Of a DNA stretch of 38,714 nt, positions 23,335 through 32,373 are shown one piece after another. The DNA comes from Promethearchaeota archaeon (GTDB taxonomy: Archaea; Asgardarchaeota; Lokiarchaeia; Sigyniarchaeales; SOKP01). The position numbers and the translations under genes are program-made. The notes below the pieces were generated by a model that was given only the letters and a program-made list of their open reading frames with translations, did no database searches and was not told the origin of the DNA. The first letter of the stretch is position 1, and each line of letters begins with the position of its first letter. The stretch is taken from NCBI GenBank assembly GCA_019058365.1, contig JAHPZE010000035.1, forward strand, positions 1-38,714, in the 5' to 3' direction.

Positions 23335-25218
23335 ATGAACGAAAAATTATATGGTTATAATGGAAAAATCCTCTATATGGATTTAAGCAGAGAAAGTTAT
23401 GAAATAAAGGATTTAAATACTGAGATTGCTAAAAAGTATTTAGGAGGAACGGGATTAAGTGCTAAAATAACGTACGATCTACTCTCAGAAGAAGATTACA
23501 ATAAATTAAAAGAAAACCCATATTCAGAAATTAATCCTTTAATTTTTGCTACAGGTCCTATAACAGGTACCATTCGCCCAAATTCAGGTCGATATACTGT
23601 AAGTGGAATATCGCCTTTAACCGGTATATGGGGTGAGGGCACTTCCGGAGGTTTTTTCTGTATCGCCTTAAGAAATAGTGGATTTGATGCGGTAGTTTTC
23701 TTGGGAAAAACAAGTAGACTAAGTTATGTGCATATTCATGATGGAAAAATAGAATTTAAAGATGCTACAAAATTACATGGTAAAGATTGCTATGAAACTC
23801 AAAAACTAATTAAAGATGAATTAAATGTTCCAAACATTCGGATAGCTTGTATTGGTCCAGGGGGAGAAAACCTTGTTAAATATAGTGCTATAATGAATGA
23901 TGAAGGGAGAGTAGTTGGTAGATGTGGATTAGGAGCTCTTATGGGTTCAAAGAATTTGAAAGCATTAGTCGTTTATGGGAAAGAAAAGATTGAAATAGCA
24001 GATCATGAAATAGGGAAAAAATTAAGAAAGCAAGCACAACTTGAAAGGGAAGCAAACCCGATGGGAGATGTAGGAACTTTACTTTTTAATTTATATGGCA
24101 CTAATATGTATCTTGATCTAGGGATGGTTCTTGGTGACACACCAGGATATTACTTTACAGAGAGCGAATTTTTTGCCGAGAATTTAACAGGGAAAACTCT
24201 AAGAGAAGAATATCCAGTGTTCAGTTATGGGTGTGCAGGTTGTAACATAAAGTGTGGGAAATCAACAATTATTACCACAGAGGAGGGCGAAATTGAAAGT
24301 GATGGACCAGAATATGAATCTGTTGCAGCCTTAGGTACTTTATGTGGTGTATTTAATTCAAAATCAGTACTTCTTGCAAATCATCTATGTAATGAATTTG
24401 GTATCGATACTATTTCTTGTGGTGTCTCGATAGCTTTTCTAATTTATTTAGTTGAAAATAATTTAGGAATTGAGAAAATAAATCAGTTTTTGAATGATAC
24501 TCCAATAGAAGATATTAAGTGGGGAAATGGAGATGTTGTTTGCAAACTTATTGAAAAAATTGTCAAAAGGGAAGGTATCGGGGATATACTGGCAGAAGGT
24601 GTGAGAATTATGGCAGAGAAGCTGGAAGTGGATCCAGAATTAGCAGCACATGTAAAGAGTTTGGAAGTCCCTATGCATGATCCACGGGCAACTGCCGGAC
24701 AGGCATTAAGTTATATGACTGGATGTGTTGGTGCAAATCATAACAAATGTGATTGGTATTCAGCGGAAGGGGGAACTATTAACAATAGAATGCTCCATAT
24801 TAAAAGGAGTAAAAATAGATATGATATAACAGGAGGAGAAAAAGGAGTTGTAAATCTTCAAGATCTTAGAGCAATTGATGATTCGGCAGTGAATTGTAAT
24901 TTTGCAACCCCCAGACTTGAGCATATTATTGGTTATATAAATGCTGCTACAGGATTTAATTACGATCGAAAATCGCTAATGAAGGTTGGAGAACGAATAA
25001 ACAATTTGAAACGGTTAATTAGTTGCAATCTAGGAATTTCAAGGAAAGACGATAGATTACCCAATCACAATATGAAAGTATTATCATCAGGAAGATTAAA
25101 AAATGTAAAACTCGATTTAGAAGATAACTTGAAGAAATATTATAATATTCGAGGATGGGATTGGGAAACTGGAAAACCAACTGAGGAAAAATTGAAAGAA
25201 TTGGAAATAATATCTTAG
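23335..25218 (+). CDS. Aldehyde:ferredoxin oxidoreductase (tungsten pterin enzyme)
   Basis: Oxidises aldehydes to carboxylic acids with ferredoxin, or runs in reverse, at a W-bis-pterin site in the cytosol. The N-terminal domain is typical (YNGKILYMDLSRESYEI, YLGGTGLSAKI, ATGPITGTIRPNSGRYTV). The [4Fe-4S] ligands are Cys300-x2-Cys303-x3-Cys307 in YGCAGCNIKCG and Cys521 in DDSAVNCNFA, the same arrangement as in the Pyrococcus enzyme. Pterin-contacting blocks include RCGLGALMGSKNLKA and HDPRATAGQALSYMTG. At 627 residues it is of family size. GGAG lies 13 bases before the ATG, and the alcohol dehydrogenase stop is 23 bases upstream, so the two are cotranscribed. Aldehyde substrate unknown. Confidence 0.93.
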   Translation: MNEKLYGYNGKILYMDLSRESYEIKDLNTEIAKKYLGGTGLSAKITYDLLSEEDYNKLKENPYSEINPLIFATGPITGTIRPNSGRYTVSGISPLTGIWGEGTSGGFFCIALRNSGFDAVVFLGKTSRLSYVHIHDGKIEFKDATKLHGKDCYETQKLIKDELNVPNIRIACIGPGGENLVKYSAIMNDEGRVVGRCGLGALMGSKNLKALVVYGKEKIEIADHEIGKKLRKQAQLEREANPMGDVGTLLFNLYGTNMYLDLGMVLGDTPGYYFTESEFFAENLTGKTLREEYPVFSYGCAGCNIKCGKSTIITTEEGEIESDGPEYESVAALGTLCGVFNSKSVLLANHLCNEFGIDTISCGVSIAFLIYLVENNLGIEKINQFLNDTPIEDIKWGNGDVVCKLIEKIVKREGIGDILAEGVRIMAEKLEVDPELAAHVKSLEVPMHDPRATAGQALSYMTGCVGANHNKCDWYSAEGGTINNRMLHIKRSKNRYDITGGEKGVVNLQDLRAIDDSAVNCNFATPRLEHIIGYINAATGFNYDRKSLMKVGERINNLKRLISCNLGISRKDDRLPNHNMKVLSSGRLKNVKLDLEDNLKKYYNIRGWDWETGKPTEEKLKELEIIS

Positions 25219-25237
25219 ATTAAATTAAAGTTCGATA

Positions 25238-25264
25238 TAAAAATAAATTTACGATAGCTATTAA
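25238..25264 (+). promoter_or_regulatory. TATA-plus-half-site upstream of the activase gene
   Basis: TAAAAATAAATTTAC (25238-25252) matches the TATA/left-arm block of the glycyl radical enzyme promoter at 14 of 15 bases. The right arm, three bases further, is degenerate (AGCTATTAA against GTAAATTTA). It lies in the 172-base gap between the aldehyde oxidoreductase and the activase and would be the natural place for an activase promoter. Confidence 0.4.
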
Positions 25265-25390
25265 AAATCTTTTTAAAAATTTCTTAATTTTAATAGTTAA
25301 GTTATTTTTCGTTTTAAAATAAATTCAAGATGGATAAAGTGGTTTAAGATAGAAGCAACAACCCAAGGATTAATCTTCAAAATAGAGAGA

Positions 25391-26293
25391 ATGGCTACTG
25401 ACGATGGCCCTGGTGTTCGGACAACAATTTTTTTTAATAATTGTCTTTTAAATTGCGTTTGGTGTCACAATCCAGAATCAATTCCAAAAAAACCTCAGCT
25501 TTATTGGACAGAACGTAAATGTATTGAATGCAATAGCTGTGTTGATGCTTGTCGAGAGGATATTTTAACTTTTGAAGATGATGGATTGCACATTAATAGA
25601 GAGCGATGTACTAGTTGTGGAGAATGTGTGGAAGCATGTCCTAGCACGGCATTAAGCATGTATGGAAAATGGTGGGATGTAGAAGAGCTTTTTCACGAGA
25701 TAGAAAAAGAAAAATTATTCTTTGATAAAGCAAAAGGAGGTATAACCGTTTCCGGTGGCGAACCTACTTTACAACCGGATTTTCTCTTGAAAATCTTGAA
25801 ATTATGCAAGGAAAATAGTATTTCTACTGCTTTAGATACTTGCGGAATTTCAAGTAAAAAAGTCTATCAAGATTTATTACCCTACCTTGATATAGTGTTG
25901 TTAGACATCAAAGAGATTGATCCTGAAAAGCATAAAGAATTCACAGGCGTTTCAAATAAAATAATTTTAGAAAATGCTAAATGCATGTCTAGATACGTAA
26001 AGCAAAATAAGAAAATTATGTGGATAAGGACACCTTTAATTCCAAACTATACTGCCACGAAAGAGAATGTTCAAGGAATTGGAGAATTCATTGTAAATGA
26101 ATTAGATAACATCCCGGATAAATGGGATTTATTGAGCTTCAATAAACTCTGTGATATTAAATATACACAATTAGGTAAATCATGGTCTTTAAAAGATGAG
26201 CCATTAATGACAAAGGAGGAGATGGAAAATTTTGTTGAAATTGCTAAAGGAACAGGGGTTAAGAACGTTAAGTGGTCAGGTTTAACTCGATAA
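25391..26293 (+). CDS. Glycyl-radical enzyme activase (radical SAM, two ferredoxin clusters)
   Basis: Generates the glycyl radical on its partner enzyme. The radical SAM motif is Cys18-x3-Cys22-x2-Cys25 (NNCLLNCVWCHNPES). Two auxiliary [4Fe-4S] motifs follow, CIECNSCVDAC and CTSCGECVEAC, then the SAM-binding SGGEP. This is the activase class serving dehydratase-type glycyl radical enzymes rather than plain PFL activase, which lacks the ferredoxin insert. The listed ATG is too far in: conserved family sequence GLIFKIER lies in frame before it, and that frame has no ATG, GTG or TTG. Dropping one T from the TTT near 25342-25345 would join it to an ATG at 25330 (MDKVV then KIEATTQGLIF). It converges on the glycyl radical enzyme gene. 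Confidence 0.9.
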   Translation: MATDDGPGVRTTIFFNNCLLNCVWCHNPESIPKKPQLYWTERKCIECNSCVDACREDILTFEDDGLHINRERCTSCGECVEACPSTALSMYGKWWDVEELFHEIEKEKLFFDKAKGGITVSGGEPTLQPDFLLKILKLCKENSISTALDTCGISSKKVYQDLLPYLDIVLLDIKEIDPEKHKEFTGVSNKIILENAKCMSRYVKQNKKIMWIRTPLIPNYTATKENVQGIGEFIVNELDNIPDKWDLLSFNKLCDIKYTQLGKSWSLKDEPLMTKEEMENFVEIAKGTGVKNVKWSGLTR

Positions 26294-26338
26294 GTTCAAA
26301 TAACGATAAAAAGATGCTATTTTTCTTAAATTTTATAC

Positions 26339-26375
26339 AAAAAAATTGTAACTAAAGCTAGCATTAGTAGCTTTA
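26339..26375 (-). terminator. Hairpin terminator of the glycyl radical enzyme gene
   Basis: A perfect 8-bp inverted repeat TAAAGCTA-N7-TAGCTTTA (26353-26375) lies in the convergent gap between the activase and the glycyl radical enzyme. Read on the minus strand it begins 62 bases after the enzyme's stop and is followed, 7 bases on, by seven T residues (26345 down to 26339). It may also stop the opposing activase transcript. Confidence 0.55.
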
Positions 26376-26436
26376 AAAATTAAAACTAAGAAGGAAAAAT
26401 CAAATTTAAAAAATAAAAAGAATAATAAATTAAAAT

Positions 26437-28884
26437 TTATAATTCATTAAAAACTATTCTTGCTATAATATCGTCCTGAAGCTCTTTTGTTAAATCTATA
26501 AAACGCGCAGAGTAACCTGTCACTTTAACAGATAAGTCGGGATAATTTTCTGGATGGGCTTGTGCGTCTCTAAGGGTTTCTGAGCTAATTGGATTAATTT
26601 GAAGCTCTCGACCTCCTAAATCTAAATACGTTTCTACTATAGAAGTAAATTGATCGAGTCCTTCGTCAGTTTGTAGTATACTCGGATTAAGTCTAATATT
26701 AAATGATGCGCCATTTGTTAAATGAGGATCAGCTGTCGCATAAGCTACTGATTTGAGTGTCATGGTAAGACCATTCTTTTCAGTACCATTTGAAGGAGAG
26801 ATACCGTTCGCCACGGGTTCACCTTTTAATCTTCCATCTGCAGTTGCACCTAGTGATTTACCCTCTATAACCTGAGTTCCAGAAGACACAAGGCAATTAT
26901 GATATATACCATCACCGTCTCTCGCTTTATAGTTTCTTGTGATATCGCATAAGGTAGTTGCTACCCATCTTCCAAGTTCGTCCGTTCTTTCATCACCATT
27001 ACCATATTTGGGTGCTTTATTTCGTAATTTTTCCCTAAGTTCTTCAGCTCCCTTGAAATTATTATTCATATGGTTAACTAATTCTTCCATGGTTAGTAAT
27101 TTCTCTTCAAATACTGCCCAACGTATTGCTGCTAAGGAATCTACCACAGTACCAAGCCCTTGTGAGCCCATTGGGTTATTATTATATTTCGCTCCATTTC
27201 GAGTTGCATCCATTCCGCTTTCGAGACATCCTTCTATTGAAGAAGAAAGCAACGGAGAAGGTAAATACTTAGCAAATGTTTTATCTTTTATCTCAGCTTT
27301 TCTCACACAGAGATCTATTGCAAATTTAAGTTGGTCTACAAAAGCTTTTTTCACATCTTCAAAAGTTTTAAAAGTACTTACTGAGGGTGTTTTTGCTCCA
27401 ACGGATTCTTTTCCTGAAAGAATCGTACGCCCTTCATTTAACGCCATATTAAGAAGAATTGAAATCTGGACGGCATTACCTGCAGTATAAGAGAAGTCGT
27501 TCCCTGTACCATGTGGTTCTACACAACCGACGATTGAATAATCTCGGGCATCTTCTAACGAATATCCCGTATCGTGAAGTTGTGGCACTAAAATTTCATC
27601 ATTATGTATGCCCATTCCGGCTGTATATTTAAAAGCTTCAAGAGTTCTTTTCAAAAAATCACGTGGACTCTTGGAAGAAATTCTTATTGATAATGTATTC
27701 AATAAGCTTTTTACATTTGCAATAGCTTCGAGGAACATATAAGAAACATCATTCGTGGCATCATTTCCATCTTTATCTAGTCCCCCAATAGTTATGTTGT
27801 TCTGTCCAGCTATAACGACAGAAGAAAGTTTGACTAAATATTCCTCAATTGCTTCTACAGCTTCCTCATAACTAATTCGACCCTCTGCTAAATCGGCTTC
27901 GTAAAATGGGTAAAGGTATTGGTCTACTCGTCCTTGAGAAAATATGTTTCCTTCACCATAACTCATTTCCATAACGACATTGGTCATCCAGACTGATTGA
28001 AGTGCTTCCATAAAACTCCTGGGAGGATAAGCTGGCACTCTTCGAGTTCTTTCTGCTATATCTAAAAACTCTGCCTTTCTTGTTTCTGAAGCAGTTTCTG
28101 CCATTTCCATTGCGAGATCAGCGTATCGATTGGAATAATCACAGACGGCGTTTGCAGCTACTATGACTGATTCATAAAAGTCCTTGCGTTGGTCAAATTT
28201 TTCATCTGTTTCCTTAAGATTTGCAAGCCCCTCTTTCGCTATCTCTTCGATACCTCTAAATCCCATTTTGAGTACTCGTCTATAGCCTGGAACGACATGT
28301 CCTTGACCCATAGCACCTGCAAACATATCAGTACCGCTCCCAAAACTAACGAGGAGCATTGAGGGCAAAGCTCCCTTCGGTTCCTCATATAAGCCTGCCT
28401 CTTTATAGGCTTCTTCCTTTCGATCTGCTACTGTTCTTCCCTTCCAGAAGGGCAGAATCTCATTCCTCAACTCATCTTGTTCTTCTTCTGTTAAAGGAAC
28501 ATACCGGTTAATAAAAGATACTTTTGAAATAATCATATCTTTTACTTGTTTATTTATCGATTCGCTAACGACTAAACCTAAAAGTTTAGACCGCATTCCA
28601 CGTTCTATTTCAATTGGATCAGCTCTGATTTTACTAGATTTTACGCCTACAAGAAGCTCGTCTTCATCAATTCTGATTGGAAGACACCGTAAAAATTCCT
28701 CCAATGCTTTCACATTTTTCATGCAGGGCGGAGCATCTTCCATTTGTTTGTATATTCTTGTATAACACCGAGCTCGCTCAAGATCAAGTTCTCTTGGCAT
28801 AGAAAGCATTCTATCTCTAATCTTTCTAACTCGCTCTGAAGGTATTCCTTGAAGAGGAGTCATTCTCAAATCTTGAACTACCAT
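26437..28884 (-). CDS. Glycyl radical enzyme, dehydratase/lyase type (PFL-like)
   Basis: A cytosolic oxygen-sensitive radical enzyme of 815 residues. The radical-bearing Gly790 is in KVTGYSARF, 25 residues from the C-terminus. The thiyl Cys454 and a catalytic Glu456 are in IVGCVEPHGTG. Glu two residues after Cys is the mark of eliminases (glycerol, diol, hydroxyproline dehydratases, choline and isethionate lyases) and is absent from pyruvate formate-lyase (Cys-Cys). The surrounding residues (EPHGTGNDFSYTAGNAVQ) do not match a subfamily I can name with certainty. The activase gene is tail to tail with it. Its promoter carries a TATA box running into a 9-bp palindrome that is repeated at the ABC transporter promoter, so the substrate may be what that importer brings in or be derived from it. 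Confidence 0.92.
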   Translation of the reverse strand: MVVQDLRMTPLQGIPSERVRKIRDRMLSMPRELDLERARCYTRIYKQMEDAPPCMKNVKALEEFLRCLPIRIDEDELLVGVKSSKIRADPIEIERGMRSKLLGLVVSESINKQVKDMIISKVSFINRYVPLTEEEQDELRNEILPFWKGRTVADRKEEAYKEAGLYEEPKGALPSMLLVSFGSGTDMFAGAMGQGHVVPGYRRVLKMGFRGIEEIAKEGLANLKETDEKFDQRKDFYESVIVAANAVCDYSNRYADLAMEMAETASETRKAEFLDIAERTRRVPAYPPRSFMEALQSVWMTNVVMEMSYGEGNIFSQGRVDQYLYPFYEADLAEGRISYEEAVEAIEEYLVKLSSVVIAGQNNITIGGLDKDGNDATNDVSYMFLEAIANVKSLLNTLSIRISSKSPRDFLKRTLEAFKYTAGMGIHNDEILVPQLHDTGYSLEDARDYSIVGCVEPHGTGNDFSYTAGNAVQISILLNMALNEGRTILSGKESVGAKTPSVSTFKTFEDVKKAFVDQLKFAIDLCVRKAEIKDKTFAKYLPSPLLSSSIEGCLESGMDATRNGAKYNNNPMGSQGLGTVVDSLAAIRWAVFEEKLLTMEELVNHMNNNFKGAEELREKLRNKAPKYGNGDERTDELGRWVATTLCDITRNYKARDGDGIYHNCLVSSGTQVIEGKSLGATADGRLKGEPVANGISPSNGTEKNGLTMTLKSVAYATADPHLTNGASFNIRLNPSILQTDEGLDQFTSIVETYLDLGGRELQINPISSETLRDAQAHPENYPDLSVKVTGYSARFIDLTKELQDDIIARIVFNEL

Positions 28885-28911
28885 AATTCAACAATTGTTT
28901 TAGTTATTAAT

Positions 28912-28938
28912 TAAATTTACGCAGTAAATTTATTTATA
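28912..28938 (-). promoter_or_regulatory. TATA box overlapping a palindromic operator, glycyl radical enzyme promoter
   Basis: On the minus strand: TATAAATAAATTTAC, three bases (TGC), then GTAAATTTA. The arms TAAATTTAC and GTAAATTTA are perfect 9-bp inverted repeats. The right edge is 27 bases from the ATG. TATAAATA is a good archaeal TATA box and the palindrome occupies the space just downstream, where a bound repressor would block transcription. Excluding the spacer, 22 of 24 bases recur at 35130-35156. Confidence 0.6.
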
Positions 28939-29045
28939 CCTATCGATAATAAAATATTTAAACTTTATCATAGATTGTTATTTTCAATTAAAAACTCTCT
29001 TATTATAATTAATACCAATCCTCTTTTAACAATTGATTTTTTTAA

Positions 29046-30356
29046 CTACTTAGAGGTTGGTGGATTATTACACCATATAAAGTGACCTTCGTCGATTTTA
29101 ATCATATGAGGAATTTTTAATTCACAATCTTTTGTACGAGCATCAGAAGTACAGCGTGGATTATAAGTACATCCAGGTGGTGGTGCTATAGGGCTTGGGA
29201 CTTCACCTTTGATAACAAATTTGATCTCTTGATTGTAAGGATCTATTTCAGAACGTGAGGCGAGGAGTGCCTTAGTATAGGGATGAGTTGGATTTGAAAA
29301 AATTTGTTCCTTACTTCCAACCTCTACAAATTTACCAAGATACATAACAGCTACGCGATCAGCAACATGGGAGACAACAGCTAAATTGTGGGTAATAAAC
29401 AAAAATCCATAGCCATATGTTTCTTGCAAATCTTTAAGCAGATTAAGAATTTGTGCTTGAACTGATACATCAAGGGCAGAGGTAGGTTCATCTAATATTA
29501 TCAACTCTGGATTGCAAGCTAATGCTCTAGCTATAATAATTCTTTGCTTTTGTCCACCTGAAAATTCGTGAGGATAACGATCCATATGTTCCCGCTTTAA
29601 TGACACTTGATTTAACAATTCTAAAACCCTTTTTCTTAACTCTAATTCATTAGTTATGCCAAGTAAATTTTTGAGAGGATCCGCTATAATATCAACAATT
29701 TTTTTACGAGGGTTCAAGGAAGCATCTGGATCTTGGAAAATCATTTGAATCTTTTGTCTTAAATAGCATGAATATTTGGGAGGAATTGTCATATCTTGGA
29801 AAAGTATTTCACCTTCTGTTTTATCTACTAAACCTAGTATTACTTTTGCAATAGTAGTTTTTCCACACCCACTTTCTCCCACTAATCCAAGGGTTTCTCC
29901 AAACTTTACATCAAATGAAACTCCATCAACTGCTTTAACAGCCCCTATTTTTCTTTTTAAAATTCCTCCTATAAGTGGATAATATACTTTAAGATTTTTA
30001 ACTTCAAGTAGATTCTTAATTCTTTCAAGATCGCTAATTTGACAAAATTTTTTGAGCCTAACTACTTTATATGTAATATACTTAATAGCAAGACTAGTAA
30101 TCACTGCTATTAAACAGTATGTAATAAAAAATAGCCAAAAGTTTCCCACTATAACTTCTGGTAGAGGAATAAAGCTAAAAAGAATACAAATAAGTGATGA
30201 AATTATATATAGAGGGAATTTTACTCTAATTAATTGGGATCGAGGATCCCAATTTATGATAAAAAATGAAATAACAAAAGTTAGACAAAACATAGATAAA
30301 AGGGATAAGACTAACGCTAATCCTAAAATGGTTGAAAAATCAATAAATTGAAACAT
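29046..30356 (-). CDS. Oligopeptide-type ABC importer ATPase with N-terminal membrane segments (OppF/DppF-like)
   Basis: Energises uptake of peptides or similar solutes. The first roughly 100 residues contain about three hydrophobic helices (near 10-36, 47-64 and 73-98), not normal for OppF. The ATPase follows: Walker A GESGCGKT at 160-167 (Lys166), Q-loop MIFQDPDASLNPR, signature FSGGQKQR, Walker B LIILDEPTSALD and switch LFITHNLA. The C-terminus has the oligopeptide/dipeptide-transporter extension with four cysteines (GCTYNPRC, DC, WC), a pattern reported to bind a 4Fe-4S cluster in some relatives. The ATG has GGAG 8 bases upstream. It is the last gene of the minus-strand operon, 99 bases after the partner ATPase. 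Confidence 0.9.
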   Translation of the reverse strand: MFQFIDFSTILGLALVLSLLSMFCLTFVISFFIINWDPRSQLIRVKFPLYIISSLICILFSFIPLPEVIVGNFWLFFITYCLIAVITSLAIKYITYKVVRLKKFCQISDLERIKNLLEVKNLKVYYPLIGGILKRKIGAVKAVDGVSFDVKFGETLGLVGESGCGKTTIAKVILGLVDKTEGEILFQDMTIPPKYSCYLRQKIQMIFQDPDASLNPRKKIVDIIADPLKNLLGITNELELRKRVLELLNQVSLKREHMDRYPHEFSGGQKQRIIIARALACNPELIILDEPTSALDVSVQAQILNLLKDLQETYGYGFLFITHNLAVVSHVADRVAVMYLGKFVEVGSKEQIFSNPTHPYTKALLASRSEIDPYNQEIKFVIKGEVPSPIAPPPGCTYNPRCTSDARTKDCELKIPHMIKIDEGHFIWCNNPPTSK

Positions 30357-30455
30357 TATAACATCTCCTCTATTTTATATTTATATTCACTAATTTTTAT
30401 TAAGAATGCCAAGATAATGACATATCCTCAATTTTCGTTTACTTAAATAATTTAA

Positions 30456-32333
30456 TTAAATTTCTCCTTCTACTTTCTTTATAATAATTTCTGCTAAATG
30501 TTTATATTCTGGATTGTATAGATGACATGCTACAAAATAATCCTTATCAACCTCATTTTGTGTTGGAACTATTGAATTACAAGGCTCGAAACAATATTCG
30601 CATCTAGGATGAAATCTACATCCTGAAGGAGGATAAATTAGATTTGGAACCATTCCTGATATAACTTCAAGCCGTTTTTGACTTTTTCCAATAACAGGAA
30701 CAGAAGCTATAAGTCCTCTGGTATATGGATGATATGGGCTAATTAATAATTTCTTTATATCTCCATATTCAACAATAGATCCACTGTACATTACAGCAAC
30801 ACGATCACACATTTTGGAGATGAGACCTAAATCGTGAGTGATATATAATATACTAGTATTGTATTTCTTACGAAGTTCTTTCATAAGTTTAAGAATTTGA
30901 TTTTGTATCGTAACATCTAACGCAGTAGTTGGTTCATCAGCAATTAGTAATTTTGGTCTACATGCCAAAGCCATCGCAATTTGAACTCTTTGTCGCATAC
31001 CACCACTTAGTTCATGAGGATATCTATCAAAAATTACTTCAGGAAAGGGTATATTTAAATCTTTCAAAAGGCCTATACTCCATTCTTGAGCAATGCTATA
31101 TATACCTTTATCAGGAAATTTAGAAGTCTCGACAAGTAGTTCATTTTCCATATGCAGTAAAAATACTTCAGATATTTGCTTACCTACTTTAAAAACTGGG
31201 TTAAGCGAACTAAGTGGATCTTGAAATATCATAGTGATATCTTTTCCACGATATTTTAGTATTTCAAATTCAGATTTTAAAGCTAGATCTTCTCCACTGA
31301 AAACAATTTTTCCTTTTTCTCTTTTTCCTGGAGGACGAATTAGTTGAACAATAGATAATGCGGTAACAGATTTACCACAACCGGTTTCGCCTACAAGACC
31401 AAGAACTTCACCTTCGTAAACTTTAAAAGAAATATCTTCTACTGCACGAACAATACCCTCTTCCGTATAAAAATATGTAGTGAGATCTTTCACATCAAGG
31501 ATAATGTGATTGCTGCTTAATTTAGAGTCTTTAAAAGATTGATCTTTCACTATTTCTAATGCTTTTTGAACTTTTAACTTACTTCTTGCTTTTTCAACTG
31601 GCATAAATTTCTTTTTCAACGATATATAATATATTAAACCATAAAGACCACTAACTACACCAAATAATATACGAATGTCTTGAGTATATATTTTTACTCC
31701 AAATAATCTATTCAAATATAATTCAAAGATTATTAATTGTATTGACCAAATTCCAAATGAGATAAGTCCACCAGTAAAGATGGAATACTTTAAAGGTATT
31801 TTAGGAATTCGTTTCTCAATTGGACGAATTTTATTAATTAAAATTGTAATAAGAATATCAATCCCCACTGTAAAACCTGCCCATATAAATCCAAGGTAAA
31901 AAATGTCAATTAATACTGGTTCTTCTCCTTGAAGTCTTTCAAGTCCTAAGAGAGGAATCGAAATAAATATTATCGCAATTATCCAAGTTATTGCAATAAA
32001 AATTTTAAATATTTTAATAAATTGCCCATCCTTTTCTACTAATTTCCTATATAGAAAATAAAAGATTGTAGTTATAATTGCGAATGATACAGCATTATTA
32101 TTGAAAGCTAAAAATATAGAATTGAAAAACCATAAAGTTTCAAAAAGAGATTTAACGCCAAAGATAATTCCTAATAAAATAATACATATTATTCCTGACT
32201 TTCTCCTAAATAATTTCTTTGAGACCTGCTGATCCTCAGGAATTTGATTATTGATAATATTTGAAATTAAATATAAGACAAACACAATAATAATTGAGTC
32301 AACTAATGCTTTTCCGTAATTTAATCCAAACAC
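30456..32333 (-). CDS. Oligopeptide-type ABC importer ATPase with large N-terminal membrane domain (OppD/DppD-like)
   Basis: The second ATPase of the importer, 625 residues where OppD is usually about 320-340. Residues 1 to about 240 hold around seven hydrophobic segments (near 9-27, 46-78, 81-99, 107-130, 139-166, 182-206 and 219-238). After a charged linker comes the ATPase: Walker A GETGCGKS at 315-322 (Lys321), MIFQDPLSSLNP, signature LSGGMRQR, LLIADEPTTALD and LYITHDLG. The C-terminal Cys-rich motif GCRFHPRCEYC...C...AC is the oligopeptide-transporter extension. The start is a GTG; no better start exists because a stop lies close upstream in frame. The gene is 40 bases downstream of the permease gene. 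The membrane domain has no recognised family; it may be an added scaffold or sensor for the importer. Confidence 0.9.
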   Translation of the reverse strand: MFGLNYGKALVDSIIIVFVLYLISNIINNQIPEDQQVSKKLFRRKSGIICIILLGIIFGVKSLFETLWFFNSIFLAFNNNAVSFAIITTIFYFLYRKLVEKDGQFIKIFKIFIAITWIIAIIFISIPLLGLERLQGEEPVLIDIFYLGFIWAGFTVGIDILITILINKIRPIEKRIPKIPLKYSIFTGGLISFGIWSIQLIIFELYLNRLFGVKIYTQDIRILFGVVSGLYGLIYYISLKKKFMPVEKARSKLKVQKALEIVKDQSFKDSKLSSNHIILDVKDLTTYFYTEEGIVRAVEDISFKVYEGEVLGLVGETGCGKSVTALSIVQLIRPPGKREKGKIVFSGEDLALKSEFEILKYRGKDITMIFQDPLSSLNPVFKVGKQISEVFLLHMENELLVETSKFPDKGIYSIAQEWSIGLLKDLNIPFPEVIFDRYPHELSGGMRQRVQIAMALACRPKLLIADEPTTALDVTIQNQILKLMKELRKKYNTSILYITHDLGLISKMCDRVAVMYSGSIVEYGDIKKLLISPYHPYTRGLIASVPVIGKSQKRLEVISGMVPNLIYPPSGCRFHPRCEYCFEPCNSIVPTQNEVDKDYFVACHLYNPEYKHLAEIIIKKVEGEI

Positions 32334-32373
32334 GGTTTGATATATTGTATTTAAAACTTTTTATCCCTCATAT

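Noticed and set aside
26939..27490. A 183-codon plus-strand open frame opposite the glycyl radical enzyme.
   Set aside because: Antisense to the conserved core, including the region just before the active-site cysteine; Ser/Leu-rich composition is typical of a shadow frame.
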